Shown: positions 17,527 to 26,707 of the stretch, piece after piece
How positions within the stretch are numbered: the first letter of the stretch is position 1
How the letters are laid out: every line of letters starts with the position of its first letter
Assembly: GCA_003602285.1 (NCBI GenBank)
Contig: QZVU01000004.1
Span: forward strand, 248,001-312,000
Reading direction: 5' to 3'
Source: Arthrobacter frigidicola
Lineage (GTDB): Bacteria; Actinomycetota; Actinomycetes; Actinomycetales; Micrococcaceae
DNA: 64,000 nt
Made by a program: the position numbers and the translations under genes
The notes under the pieces: model-generated
Seen by the model: the letters and a program-made list of their open reading frames with translations, nothing else
Told to the model about the DNA's origin: nothing
The model's database searches: none

Positions 17527-17870
17527 CCGGAGGATCAACAACCGGCGACGACGGGTCGACGGCGCCGGCGGCGGGGCCCGCCGAAAAGCGGCAGCCCTGG
17601 CCGCTGTGGGAAGTGTTCGTGCGGTCCTCGCGCGGGCTCTCCCACGTCCACGCAGGCTCCCTCCACGCGCCCGATGCCGACATGGCGCTGCGCAACGCCC
17701 GCGACCTCTACACCCGGCGCAATGAGGGCGTGAGCCTGTGGGTGGTCCCGTCGTCGGCCATCATTACCAGTGACCCGTCCGCGAAGGAGCAGTTCTTCGA
17801 ATCCCCGCAGGGCAAGGACTACCGGCACGCCACCTACTACACCAAGAGCGAAGGGGTGAAGCACCTGTGA
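17523..17870 (+). CDS. paaB: Phenylacetyl-CoA epoxidase subunit PaaB
   Basis: A 115-residue small subunit. After a flexible N-terminus comes the family core [26 protein letters not shown] and [21 protein letters not shown], both diagnostic for PaaB. It bridges PaaAC units in the epoxidase complex and has no catalytic residues. The ATG overlaps the paaA stop by four bases. The N-terminal extension of about 25 residues is Gly/Thr/Ala-rich and probably disordered. Confidence 0.95.
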   Translation: MTGGSTTGDDGSTAPAAGPAEKRQPWPLWEVFVRSSRGLSHVHAGSLHAPDADMALRNARDLYTRRNEGVSLWVVPSSAIITSDPSAKEQFFESPQGKDYRHATYYTKSEGVKHL

Positions 17871-18691
17871 GCGAGGCCAACGCCAGCGCCACCCGCATTA
17901 CCCCGGGCAACGCGCTGCGCCCCGAGGACATTGCCGCCTCGGACGCCGTGCCCTCCCCGGAGGCTGCGGAGTACGCGCTGTGGCTGGGGGACGACTCCCT
18001 CATCCTCGCCCAGCGCCTTGGCTGGTGGATCTCCCGTGCCCCCGAGCTTGAGGAGGACGTGGCGCTGGCCAATATCGCCCTCGACCTCATCGGCCACGCC
18101 CGCTCGTTCCTCACCTATGCCGGCTCCGCCTCCGGGCGCACCGAGGACGAGCTCGCCTACTTCCGCCGCGAGCCGGAGTTCCGCTCCGCGCACCTGTTCG
18201 AGCAGCCCAACGGTGACTTCGCCCGCACCATCGCGCGGCAGTTCGTGGTCTCCCATTACCAGTGGGAGCTGTACTCGCGCCTGGCGCACTCAACCGACGC
18301 CACCCTCGCCGGCATCGCCGCCAAGGCCGTCAAGGAGGTCGACTACCACCGCGACCACAGCCTCCAGTGGGTGCTGCGCCTGGCCCAGGGGACCGAGGAG
18401 TCCCGCCGCCGCATGATTGCCGGGCTGAAGCTGACCTGGCCCTACGTCGAGGAACTGTTCGCTGACGAGCCCCTGATCGATGCCCTCGGCGGCGCGGCCG
18501 TCCGGCCGAGCAGCCTGCGGGAGCCCTTCGATGCCGCGGTCGCCGCGGTGCTCGCCGAGGCCGACCTCGAGGTCCCGGCCGTGCCCGGCGCCACGGGCGG
18601 CGGCCGCCACGGCGTGCACAGCGAGCACCTTGGCTACATCCTCGCCGAACTCCAGGTCCTCGCCCGCGAGCACCCCGGCGCCTCCTGGTAG
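17867..18691 (+). CDS. paaC: Phenylacetyl-CoA epoxidase subunit PaaC (structural)
   Basis: A 274-residue ferritin-like protein, the structural partner of PaaA. Segments WWISRAPELEEDVALANIALDLIGHAR and HYQWELYSRLAHS match the family, as does KAVKEVDYHRDHSLQWVLRL. The GTG start sits inside the paaB stop (GTGA). PaaC keeps the ferritin fold but lacks a working di-iron site in characterised homologues; it stabilises PaaA and helps bind the substrate. Confidence 0.95.
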   Translation: MSEANASATRITPGNALRPEDIAASDAVPSPEAAEYALWLGDDSLILAQRLGWWISRAPELEEDVALANIALDLIGHARSFLTYAGSASGRTEDELAYFRREPEFRSAHLFEQPNGDFARTIARQFVVSHYQWELYSRLAHSTDATLAGIAAKAVKEVDYHRDHSLQWVLRLAQGTEESRRRMIAGLKLTWPYVEELFADEPLIDALGGAAVRPSSLREPFDAAVAAVLAEADLEVPAVPGATGGGRHGVHSEHLGYILAELQVLAREHPGASW

Positions 18692-18696
18692 CCCTC

Positions 18697-19227
18697 ATGA
18701 GCACCGACACCCGCACCTCCACCGCGGCACACCGGCCCGCCGATCCCGCCGCCGCCGCGGTCTGGGACATCGCCGCCACCGTCTGCGACCCGGAAATCCC
18801 CGTGCTCACCATCGAGGACCTGGGTGTCCTCCGGGACGCCCGCGTCGGTCCGGGCGGGACCGGAACCACCGTGGTCATCACGCCCACCTACTCCGGCTGC
18901 CCCGCCATGGACGCGATCCGCGACGACGTGCTCGCCGCCCTCGGCGCCCACGGCTACGCGGACGCCCGGGTGGAACTGGTCCTCGCCCCGGCCTGGACCA
19001 CCGACTGGATGACCGAGGACGGCAAGGCCAAACTGAACCGGTACGGCATCGCCCCGCCCACCGGGCAGGCCGCGGCCGGGCCCGTGCGGGTGGGCCTGAG
19101 CGTCAAATGCCCCCAGTGCTCCTCGCTGAACACGCGCGAGCTCACCCGCTTCGGCTCCACCTCCTGCAAGGCGCTCTACGTCTGCCAGGACTGCCGGGAA
19201 CCCTTCGACTACTTCAAGGTGCTCTGA
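18697..19227 (+). CDS. paaD: Epoxidase maturation factor PaaD (MIP18/DUF59 family)
   Basis: A 176-residue protein with an N-terminal DUF59 domain (CDPEIPVLTIEDLGVLRD; TPTYSGCPAMDAI). Its C-terminal zinc-ribbon-like part has CPQC, a conserved Cys in TSCKALY, and CQDC before the conserved end EPFDYFKVL. PaaD is thought to help load iron into the epoxidase or its reductase. It begins five bases after paaC. Confidence 0.95.
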   Translation: MSTDTRTSTAAHRPADPAAAAVWDIAATVCDPEIPVLTIEDLGVLRDARVGPGGTGTTVVITPTYSGCPAMDAIRDDVLAALGAHGYADARVELVLAPAWTTDWMTEDGKAKLNRYGIAPPTGQAAAGPVRVGLSVKCPQCSSLNTRELTRFGSTSCKALYVCQDCREPFDYFKVL

Positions 19228-19228
19228 C

Positions 19229-20389
19229 ATGGCCGTTACCTTCGCCCCGACCAACAAGCGGCGCACCGCCTTCCACGAACTCACCGTGGCCGAGGTGCGC
19301 CGGCTGACCGAGGACGCCGTCGAGGTCACCTTCGCCGTGCCGGCGGAGCTGGCCGGAAAATACGACTACGTTCCCGGACAGTACGTGGCGCTGCGGACCA
19401 CGCTCGACATCGACGGCGAGCCGAAGGAAGTGCGCCGCAGCTACTCCATCTGCGCCGAACCGCGCCCCGGGGAAATCCGCGTGGCGATCAAACGGGACCT
19501 GGGCGGGGTGTTCTCCAGCTGGGCCAACGAGTCCCTCAAGGCGGGGGACCGGCTCGATGTGATGAGCCCGATGGGCCAGTTCATCTCCAAACACGAAATG
19601 ACGGAGCTGAACCACCCCGAGAAGATCGACACGGCGACCCAGAACACCTTCGTCGCCGTGGCGGCAGGCTCCGGCATCACCCCCGTCATCTCCATCGCCC
19701 GCTCGGTCCTCGCCGCCGGGGAGAACGTCCGCTTCGACCTCATCTACGCAAACAAGGCGGCCATGGATGTGATGTTCCTCGAGGACCTCGCGGACCTCAA
19801 GGACCGCTACCCGGCCCGGTTCGCCGTCCACCACGTGCTCTCCCGCGAACAGCGCATCTCGCCGCTGCTCTCGGGCCGGATCGACGCCGAGAAGCTGCAG
19901 ACCCTGCTGGGGGGTGTGCTGCGCACCGAGGACGTCGACGAATGGTTCCTGTGCGGGCCCTTCGAACTCGTGCAGCTGTGCCGGGACACCCTCGCCGAGC
20001 GGGGCGTGCCGGCCGAGAAGATCCGCTTCGAACTGTTCAGCACCGGCGAACCGGCCCGCCCGGAGGGCCAGACCGGGCGGCCCGTCCGGCCGGCCGACAA
20101 CGGCGAGAACTACACCATTTCCTTCCGCCTCGACGGGCTGCAGGGCACCGTCGAAAGCCCCACCCACGCGCGGGAATCCCTCCTCAACGCCGCCCTGCGG
20201 GTGCGCCCGGACGTGCCCTTCGCCTGCGCCGGCGGGGTCTGCGGAACCTGCCGTGCAAAGATCGTCTCGGGCACGGTGGAGATGGAAGAGAACTATGCCC
20301 TGGAGCCCGACGAACTCGCCAAGGGGTACGTCCTGACCTGTCAGGCCCGGCCCACCAGCGACGCCGTGTCGGTGGACTACGACGCCTAG
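19229..20389 (+). CDS. paaE: Epoxidase reductase PaaE (FAD / 2Fe-2S)
   Basis: A 386-residue electron transfer subunit. The FAD domain has RRSYSIC; the NADPH domain has AAGSGITPVISI and ends with WFLCGPFELV; the C-terminal plant-type ferredoxin domain has the cluster cysteines in CAGGVCGTC plus a fourth in LTCQARP. It passes electrons from NADPH to the PaaAC di-iron centre. It starts one base after paaD. Longer than the 356-residue E. coli protein, with the extra length mainly in loops. Confidence 0.95.
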   Translation: MAVTFAPTNKRRTAFHELTVAEVRRLTEDAVEVTFAVPAELAGKYDYVPGQYVALRTTLDIDGEPKEVRRSYSICAEPRPGEIRVAIKRDLGGVFSSWANESLKAGDRLDVMSPMGQFISKHEMTELNHPEKIDTATQNTFVAVAAGSGITPVISIARSVLAAGENVRFDLIYANKAAMDVMFLEDLADLKDRYPARFAVHHVLSREQRISPLLSGRIDAEKLQTLLGGVLRTEDVDEWFLCGPFELVQLCRDTLAERGVPAEKIRFELFSTGEPARPEGQTGRPVRPADNGENYTISFRLDGLQGTVESPTHARESLLNAALRVRPDVPFACAGGVCGTCRAKIVSGTVEMEENYALEPDELAKGYVLTCQARPTSDAVSVDYDA

Positions 20390-20396
20390 GAGACGC

Positions 20397-21197
20397 ATGA
20401 CACTGCAGGACACCATGATTTCACTCGAGCTCAACGACGGCGTCGCCGAGATCACCCTCAACGCCCCCTACAAGCTCAACGCCCTCGACGAACAGTCGCT
20501 CGCGGACCTGTCCCGGGCATACGACGAGGCCGAAGCGGCGGCCGCCGACGGTTCCGTCCGCGCCCTGCTGCTGCGCGGGGAGGGCCGCGCCTTCTGCGCC
20601 GGCCGCGACATCTCAGGGGTCTCCCCAGACACCGACGACGCCGAGGCCTATCTCGCCGGGCTGGTCACTCCGCTGCTGAAGAAGATGTCCGCCTTCCCGG
20701 CACCGACCTTCGCGGCCGCCCAGGGCGCCTGTCTCGGCGTCGGACTGGGCCTGCTGATCGCCACCGACGTCGTCTACGCCGCCGACAACGCCAAGATCGG
20801 GTCGCCGTTCGCCAACCTCGGGGCCACCCTCGACTCCGGCGGCCACTGGCTGTTCACCGAGCGCCTCGGCGCCCACCGCACGCTCGACCTGATCTACACC
20901 GCCGAGCTGATGAGCGGTGCCGAGGCCGTGCGGTCGGGGCTGTTCAGCCGCTCGCTTCCCGCCGGCGAACTCCTCGAAACCACCCGGGCCACCGCCGCCC
21001 GCGTGGCCACGGGCGCCACCGGGGCCTTCCGCGCCTCCAAGCAGCTGGTGGCCGAGATCCGCGACCGGCGGCTGGGGCTGTGGGCAGCGGTGGACCAGGA
21101 GAACGCGGCGCAGGCCGCCCTCTGCCGGACGCCGGACTACGCCGAGGGATTCACCGCCTTCCAGGAGAAGCGCGCACCCCGTTTCGCGGGGCGGTAG
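20397..21197 (+). CDS. paaG: Ring-1,2-epoxyphenylacetyl-CoA isomerase PaaG
   Basis: A 266-residue crotonase-fold protein. The two Glu positions of hydratases are replaced (LGVGLGLLIATD and SPFANLGATLD), while an Asp in LDSGGHWLF is kept. That is the pattern of PaaG, which isomerises the epoxide to oxepin-CoA and shifts double bonds, rather than of a hydratase. It follows paaE by seven bases and closes the operon. The other crotonase, at 649-1431, has both Glu and fits PaaF. Confidence 0.88.
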   Translation: MTLQDTMISLELNDGVAEITLNAPYKLNALDEQSLADLSRAYDEAEAAAADGSVRALLLRGEGRAFCAGRDISGVSPDTDDAEAYLAGLVTPLLKKMSAFPAPTFAAAQGACLGVGLGLLIATDVVYAADNAKIGSPFANLGATLDSGGHWLFTERLGAHRTLDLIYTAELMSGAEAVRSGLFSRSLPAGELLETTRATAARVATGATGAFRASKQLVAEIRDRRLGLWAAVDQENAAQAALCRTPDYAEGFTAFQEKRAPRFAGR

Positions 21198-21213
21198 CAC
21201 CAGCCCGGGGGCC

Positions 21214-21259
21214 GTAGCCCGCGGCAGCAGGGAACGCCGGGTGCTCTTCCGCGGGCTAC
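21214..21259. terminator. Shared hairpin between paaG and the Lrp-type gene
   Basis: GTAGCCCGCGG (21214-21224) and CCGCGGGCTAC (21249-21259) are perfect 11-bp arms around a 24-base loop. The right arm includes the stop codon of the minus-strand regulator gene. The long loop makes it less typical. Confidence 0.45.
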
Positions 21260-21699
21260 CGGGTGTCGAGGTCCTCGAACACCAGGAAGGTCTGGGTGTC
21301 CAGGACGCCCGGCATCGATTGAAGCCGGTCGAAGATCACCCGGCGCAAGTCGAGGTTGTCCTCCGCGCGCACCAGCAGGATCACGTCGAAGTCCCCGCCG
21401 ACCAGGGCGATGTGGTGGATTTCGGGGATCTCCCTCAGCTTCTCCCGAAGCTCCCGCCAGGAGTGCTGGCGCACCTTGAGGGTCACATAGGCCGAAGATT
21501 TCAGCCCGGCTTTCACGGGATCCACGAGGGCCGTGAACTTTGTCAGCACCCCCTCTTCGGTGAGGCGGGAGATCCGCGAGTAGGCGTGGGCCCGTGAGAT
21601 GTGGACGTTCTCGGCGAGTGAGGTGACCGACTGCCGTCCGTCCCGGGTCAGCTCGGCCAGAATCCTGCGGTCAACCTCGTCCAACAGGCCATCGGCCAT
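21256..21699 (-). CDS. Lrp/AsnC-family regulator (BkdR-like)
   Basis: A 147-residue Lrp/AsnC protein. The N-terminal helix-turn-helix has LDEVDRRILAELTRDGRQSVTSLAENVHIS and RISRLTEEGVL; the RAM ligand domain follows (AYVTLKV, HHIALVGGDFDVILLV). It is divergent from the 2-oxoacid dehydrogenase operon with a 210-base shared region, the usual layout for BkdR, which activates branched-chain keto acid degradation in response to branched-chain amino acids. The regulatory target is inferred from position only. Confidence 0.85.
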   Translation of the reverse strand: MADGLLDEVDRRILAELTRDGRQSVTSLAENVHISRAHAYSRISRLTEEGVLTKFTALVDPVKAGLKSSAYVTLKVRQHSWRELREKLREIPEIHHIALVGGDFDVILLVRAEDNLDLRRVIFDRLQSMPGVLDTQTFLVFEDLDTR

Positions 21700-21786
21700 C
21701 TGTCTCTCTCCACTCCTGTAATCCAGCTCACATCAACCGATCGTCTTCGATCCGGCCCTCCGGAAGTCAATCCTTCCAGACTTTCC

Positions 21787-21808
21787 GCATTCGATGGATA
21801 CGAAATGC
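21787..21808. promoter_or_regulatory. Candidate Lrp-type site in the divergent region
   Basis: GCATTCG and CGAAATGC form an interrupted dyad around ATGGATA in the AT-richest part of the region between the Lrp-type gene and the dehydrogenase operon. Weak evidence, given only by position and imperfect symmetry. Confidence 0.3.
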
Positions 21809-21909
21809 GCTCTGAAGCGATACTAAGGTGACACAGCATCCAATGCTGCCCCTGCGATCCGCGGGCGGCGGCGCGGGCGCTGTCGAGGACACGGCCAACG
21901 GAGGCGGAC

Positions 21910-23040
21910 ATGACGATTCCAACGAACAGCGACTCCACCAGAACGGAGGGCGGGGTCAATGCGCAGTTGCTGCCCTCACCGGTTCCGGTGCAGCTGATCG
22001 ACCACCACGGGGAGGCCCACTCCGACGCCCGGTACGCACTTCCGGACCCCCAGGCCCTCCTGGCGGGCTACGCGCGGCTGATCTCGGGCCGGCGCATCAA
22101 CGACCAGGCCAACGCCCTGGTACGCCAGGGGCGCCTTGCTGTGTATCCCTCCTCCCACGGGCAGGAGGCCTGCCAGGTGTCCGCGGCGCTCGTCCTGCAG
22201 TCCCAGGACTGGCTGTTCCCCACCTACCGCGACACTGTCGCCGTCATCACCCGGGGCGTGGATCCGCTGGAGGTCTTCACCCTCCTGCGCGGCGACTGGC
22301 ACTCGGGCTACGACCCCTACGAACTGCACGTCGCTCCGCAGGCCACCCCGCTGGCCACGCAGCTGCTCCACGCCGTCGGCGTCGCCCACGCCGCCAAGCT
22401 CCGCGGCGAGGACACTGTGGTCCTTGCCCTGTGCGGTGACGGGGCCACCAGCGAGGGCGACTTCCACGAGGCGCTGAACTTCGCCGCCGTGTTCCATGTG
22501 CCGGTGGTGTTCTTCGTGCAGAACAACGAATACGCCATCTCGGTGCCGCTGAAAAACCAGTCCGTGGCGCCGTCCCTGGCCCACAAGGCGATCGGCTACG
22601 GCATGCCCGGGGAGCGGGTGGACGGCAACGACCTCGCTGCGCTGCTGTCGGTGCTCGGCGCGGCCGTCGACTCCGCCCGCAGCGGTGGCGGCCCGGCCCT
22701 GATCGAGGCCCACACCTACCGCATGCAGGCCCACACCAACGCCGACGACGCCACGCGCTACCGGCCCGCCGAGGACGTCGACAAGTGGATCCCGAAGGAC
22801 CCGATCAGCAGGCTGCGCACCTACCTGCGCGGGCTCTCCCTGCTCGACGAGGCCGCGGAGGAGCAGTTCGCCGCCGATGCCGAAGCCGTCGCTGCCGCGA
22901 TCCGCGCCGGCCTCAACGCCGACGTCGAGGTCGACCCGCAGGAGTTGTTCGCCCACGTCTACACCCAGCAAACAGCGCAGCTCCAGGAGCAGGCCGACCT
23001 GCTGCGCGACGAGCTCTCACGCGAGGCGGTCCAGTCATGA
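21910..23040 (+). CDS. bkdA: Branched-chain 2-oxoacid dehydrogenase E1 alpha
   Basis: A 376-residue thiamine diphosphate enzyme subunit. The ThDP motif is GDGATSEGDFHEALNFAAVF through QNNEYAISVP. The front part has SSHGQEACQ and FPTYRDTVAVITRG, as in 3-methyl-2-oxobutanoate dehydrogenases. GGAGG stands five bases before the ATG. With the E1 beta and E2 encoded next it decarboxylates branched-chain keto acids (or possibly pyruvate) and passes the acyl group to lipoate. The divergent Lrp-type regulator favours branched-chain substrates, which in this group also feed iso- and anteiso-fatty acid primers. Confidence 0.88.
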   Translation: MTIPTNSDSTRTEGGVNAQLLPSPVPVQLIDHHGEAHSDARYALPDPQALLAGYARLISGRRINDQANALVRQGRLAVYPSSHGQEACQVSAALVLQSQDWLFPTYRDTVAVITRGVDPLEVFTLLRGDWHSGYDPYELHVAPQATPLATQLLHAVGVAHAAKLRGEDTVVLALCGDGATSEGDFHEALNFAAVFHVPVVFFVQNNEYAISVPLKNQSVAPSLAHKAIGYGMPGERVDGNDLAALLSVLGAAVDSARSGGGPALIEAHTYRMQAHTNADDATRYRPAEDVDKWIPKDPISRLRTYLRGLSLLDEAAEEQFAADAEAVAAAIRAGLNADVEVDPQELFAHVYTQQTAQLQEQADLLRDELSREAVQS

Positions 23041-24146
23041 CCCAGATCTCAGAACGCGCGGCGGCCCCGGTTGAGGCCCCCGCCCGGCCCGCCGACCCGT
23101 CGGCGGCCGAGTCATCGGCGACAGGCCAGCCCGCAGCCACGGCCGTGACCTTCGCCAAGGCCCTCAACACCGCCCTCGCCGACGCCATGGCGGCGGACGA
23201 TTCGGTGCTGATGTTCGGCGAGGACGTCGGACCCCTCGGTGGAGTCTTCCGGATCACCGACGGGCTGACCGCCCGCTTCGGCCCCGGGCGCTGCTTCGAC
23301 ACCCCGCTGGCCGAGGCGGGGATCATGGGCATGGCCGTCGGGATGGCGATGAACGGCATGCGCCCGGTCGTGGAGATGCAGTTCGATGCCTTCGCCTACC
23401 CGGCCTTCGAGCAGGTGGTCAGCCACGTCGCCAAGCTGCCCAACCGCACCAAGGGCCGGGTGCTGCTGCCGATGGTCATCCGCATTCCCTACGCCGGCGG
23501 CATCGGCGGGGTGGAGCACCACTGCGATTCCTCCGAGTCCTACTACGCCCACACCCCCGGCCTCACGGTCCTCGCCCCGGCCACGGTGCGCGACGCCTAC
23601 CTCATGCTGCGCGAGGCGATCGCTTCGCCGGATCCCGTCGTCTTCCTCGAACCCAAGAAGCTGTACTGGTCCAAGGAGGTCGTCGACCTCGGGGAACTGC
23701 GCCGCAGCTTCGAGGACGGGTCCGCGCCGCAGACCATCGGCAGCGCAGTCGTCGCCCGTTCCGGCACCGACGCGACCCTGATCGCCTACGGCCCCTCGGT
23801 GCCCACCGCCATGGCCGCCGCGGCGGCCGCCGCCGAGGAGGGCCGGTCGCTTGAGGTCATCGACGTCCGCTCCCTCGTGCCCTTCGACGACGAGACGGTA
23901 TGTGCGAGCGTGCGCCGGACCGGGCGGGCCGTGGTGATCGCTGAAACCCCGGGGTTCGCCTCGGTCGCCGCGGAGATCGTGGCCCGCGTCCAGGAGCGGT
24001 GCTTCCATTCCCTGGCGGCGCCAGTGCGGCGCGTCACCGGCTTCGACATTCCCTATCCGGCACCCAAGCTGGAGCATCACTTCCTGCCCAGCGTCGACCG
24101 GATCCTCGACACCGTCGATGAGCTGCAGTGGGAGGACGGGCAATGA
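23037..24146 (+). CDS. bkdB: Branched-chain 2-oxoacid dehydrogenase E1 beta
   Basis: A 369-residue transketolase-like beta subunit. Motifs include MFGEDVGPLGGVFR, DTPLAEAGIMGMAVGMAMNGMRPV and the PDPVVFLEPKKLY loop. Its ATG overlaps the E1 alpha stop by four bases. About 35 Ala/Pro-rich residues precede the conserved core and are probably flexible. It pairs with E1 alpha to form the ThDP site. Confidence 0.9.
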   Translation: MTQISERAAAPVEAPARPADPSAAESSATGQPAATAVTFAKALNTALADAMAADDSVLMFGEDVGPLGGVFRITDGLTARFGPGRCFDTPLAEAGIMGMAVGMAMNGMRPVVEMQFDAFAYPAFEQVVSHVAKLPNRTKGRVLLPMVIRIPYAGGIGGVEHHCDSSESYYAHTPGLTVLAPATVRDAYLMLREAIASPDPVVFLEPKKLYWSKEVVDLGELRRSFEDGSAPQTIGSAVVARSGTDATLIAYGPSVPTAMAAAAAAAEEGRSLEVIDVRSLVPFDDETVCASVRRTGRAVVIAETPGFASVAAEIVARVQERCFHSLAAPVRRVTGFDIPYPAPKLEHHFLPSVDRILDTVDELQWEDGQ

Positions 24147-25678
24147 GCACCGAAGCGCTGCCCGCGTCCCTTCAGGTGTTCCGGCTGCCCGATCTCGGCG
24201 AGGGCCTGACCGAGGCCGAACTCGTCAACTGGCTGGTCAAGGAGGGCGATGAGGTCCGCGTCGACCAGCCGGTCGCCGAGGTCGAGACGGCCAAGGCCGT
24301 TGTCGAGGTGCCCTGCCCCTACGCCGGCACCATCGCCGTGCTGCACGGGGCGGCGGGGGAGACCCTCGACGTCGGCGCCCCCCTGATCTCCGTTCGGGCC
24401 GCCGGCTCCCCGGCCGCCGAAGCGCCCGCCGGCCAGCCGCCTGCCGCCGGGGGCGCACCGCGCGTCGAACCCGTCGCCGCGACCACCGCCGGACCGGAGG
24501 CCGAAACCTACCGGAACGAGGAGCGGGCCGGCATCTCGACCGCCGCCGCGGCGGCCGCAGCACCGGAACCCGAGCAGGGCTCGGGCAACGTCCTCATCGG
24601 CTACGGCACCCCCGGCGGCAGCACAGGGAAGCGGACTCGGGCACGCCGGGCCTCCGGTTCGCCGCGGCCGGCTCCACCGGCCACCCCTGTCACCCAGGAG
24701 CCCGCGCCCGCTGCACCGGCCGCGGGCGACGGCGGGAACGCCGTGCAGGCCGTGCGCTGCATCTCGCCCCTGGTCCGCCGGATGGCGGTCGAAGGCGGGC
24801 TGGCGCTGCGGGAGCTCAGCGGGAGCGGCCCTGACGGGCTGATCCTGCGCCGGGATGTCGAGGCGGCCCTCGCCGGCCGTGGAACCGGCGCCCCTGCCGC
24901 CCTGGACAGAGAACGGCCGGCGGTGGAGGCGTCCACGGTGGAGCAGCCGGCGTCCGGCATCGATCAGCGGTCCGGACTTGCCGTCCTCGAGCGCGTCCCG
25001 CTGCGCGGGATGCGCAGGACGATCGCCGACACCCTCTCGCGCAGCCGCCGGGAAATCCCGGAGGCGACCGTGTGGGTCGACGTTGACGCCACCGCCCTGC
25101 TGGACCTGCGGGCCTCGCTGAAGTCCGACGGCGGCGCTCCCGGCCTGCTGGCGTTCATCGCGCGGTTCGTCGTCGCCGGGCTGGCGAAATATCCCGAGCT
25201 CAATACCCGCGTCCTCACCGGTGAGGACGGCTCCCAGGAGCTCCTGGCCGTCGAGGGCATCAACCTCGGGGTCGCCGCCCAGACCGACCGCGGCCTGGTG
25301 GTGCCCAGCATCCGCAGGGCCGACCTGCTCAACGCCCGGGCCCTGGACGCCGAAATCCGCCGCCTGACCGAAGCCGCCCGTGCCGGGAAGGCCACTCCGG
25401 CCGAGCTGACCTCCGGAACCTTCACGCTGAACAACTACGGCGTCTTCGGGGTGGACGGCAGCGCCGCGATCATCAACCACCCCGAGTCGGCGATCCTCGG
25501 CGTCGGGCGGATCATCGACCGGCCCTGGGTGGTCGACGGGGCGCTGGCGGTGCGGAAGGTCACCGAGCTGACCCTGACCTTCGACCACCGGGTCTGCGAC
25601 GGCGGGACGGCCGGCGGGTTCCTTCGGTTCGTGGCCGACGCGATGGAGAACCCGGCCCGGCTGCTGGCCGACCTGTAG
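24143..25678 (+). CDS. bkdC: Dihydrolipoamide acyltransferase E2 (BkdC)
   Basis: A 511-residue E2 with the usual order. The N-terminal lipoyl domain has the modified lysine at about Lys51 in VETAKAVVEV. Then come a long Ala/Pro-rich linker with a basic patch, a peripheral subunit-binding domain (ISPLVRRMAVEGG...GSGPDGLILRRDVEAAL) and the C-terminal catalytic domain with FDHRVCDGG. The active His and Asp are present; Cys replaces the usual hydrophobic residue between them. The start overlaps the E1 beta stop by four bases. No E3 gene is nearby, so the complex must borrow a lipoamide dehydrogenase encoded elsewhere. Confidence 0.9.
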   Translation: MSTEALPASLQVFRLPDLGEGLTEAELVNWLVKEGDEVRVDQPVAEVETAKAVVEVPCPYAGTIAVLHGAAGETLDVGAPLISVRAAGSPAAEAPAGQPPAAGGAPRVEPVAATTAGPEAETYRNEERAGISTAAAAAAAPEPEQGSGNVLIGYGTPGGSTGKRTRARRASGSPRPAPPATPVTQEPAPAAPAAGDGGNAVQAVRCISPLVRRMAVEGGLALRELSGSGPDGLILRRDVEAALAGRGTGAPAALDRERPAVEASTVEQPASGIDQRSGLAVLERVPLRGMRRTIADTLSRSRREIPEATVWVDVDATALLDLRASLKSDGGAPGLLAFIARFVVAGLAKYPELNTRVLTGEDGSQELLAVEGINLGVAAQTDRGLVVPSIRRADLLNARALDAEIRRLTEAARAGKATPAELTSGTFTLNNYGVFGVDGSAAIINHPESAILGVGRIIDRPWVVDGALAVRKVTELTLTFDHRVCDGGTAGGFLRFVADAMENPARLLADL

Positions 25679-25691
25679 CGGGGCGGTTTCC

Positions 25692-25733
25692 CGGCGGCGA
25701 CCGGCTTCGCGGATTCGTGGAGCCGGCCCGCCG
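25692..25733. terminator. Hairpin between bkdC and the NYN gene
   Basis: CGGCGG plus CCGGCT pair with AGCCGG plus CCGCCG, a two-part stem around a 14-base loop, 13 bases after the E2 stop and just beyond the stop of the convergent gene. Confidence 0.4.
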
Positions 25734-25738
25734 CGGTC

Positions 25739-26540
25739 TCAGGCGGGAACCATTTCCGGGACGGGCTTCGGCTCGACGTGGCGGATCATGCGCAGCCCGC
25801 AGTTTTCCTCGACCAGCGCCCCAAGGCTCCGGTACTGGAAGCTCTTGCTCGTGGTTCCGGGCCACCGCTTGCGCAGCAGCATGCCCAGGCGGGCCCCATT
25901 GACCCGACCGTCGATGAGCAGTTCGGGGTCCGCGCCGACCAGCGAGAGGATGGCCTCCCGGTATTCGGCCAGGGTCGGCGGCGGTGCGGGCTGCGCGGCC
26001 GGCGCCGGCACCGCTGGCGCCGGTGCAGGCGGCTCCGGAACCGCAACGACGTGGAACTGGTCCGCGGCCGACCGGAGCATGCTGCTGACGGCCCCGACAT
26101 CGGGACCCGAGGTCGTCACCACGATCACATACTTGCCCAGCGCATGCAGCCGCCGCACCAGCGGAACGTAGCCGCCGTCTCCGCTGACGATCACGAAGAC
26201 CTCGATCCACGGCGCCTCGGCAGCGACCCGGAGCGCGTCGACCACGAGTTCGATGTCGGCTGCGTTCTTGACGTCCTGGCTGAAGGACCGGCTCGACGCC
26301 ATGCCCGAGCAGCTGGCGGCGGTAGGTCCCCATCTCCGCCCGCCCCCAGTTCGCGTAGGCCCGGGCCACCGCGGTCAGCGCGCCGACTCCGCTGTCGCGG
26401 ACGAGCTGGCCGATGTCCTTGATGATCGAGCCCACGGGAACGGAGGTGGGGTGCCCGGAAACCCCGCCGTAGAGATTCTCCATATCCAGAAAAACCGCAA
26501 CGTTCCGCCGGGGTGGTGTTCCGCCGGGTTCCATAGTCAC
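25739..26540 (-). pseudogene. NYN-domain/LOTUS protein gene split by a frameshift
   Basis: Two overlapping frames together make one protein. The first (from GTG 26540 or ATG 26534) has the start of a NYN/PIN-like nuclease, RRNVAVFLDMENLYGG through ARAYANWGRAEMGTYRRQLLGHGVEPV. The second frame carries the rest, SQDVKNAADIELVVDALRV, VIVSGDGGYVPLVRRL and VVTTSG, then a Pro/Ala linker and a C-terminal OST-HTH/LOTUS-like domain. The frames join at about 26285-26288 (GTCC on the minus strand); removing one C would give a continuous reading through GVEPVFSQDVKNAAD. The Asp residues of the nuclease site (FLDMEN, NAADIEL, SGDGGY) are all intact across the junction. It may be a real mutation, a sequencing error or recoding. 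Confidence 0.72.
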
Positions 26541-26707
26541 CTGTCCTGGTTGGAGCGGAAGGAATTACCTCATACGACGAAATTAGGTATTTGAAGAAAG
26601 TAGCCCATCTGTTTCGGATGTGACTAGAGCTAATAGGACATGAAATTGCTTTCCCGGTGCCGAAACGCTGCCGTTCGGGGACGGACTGCCGCTGGTAGTC
26701 TCTGCCC

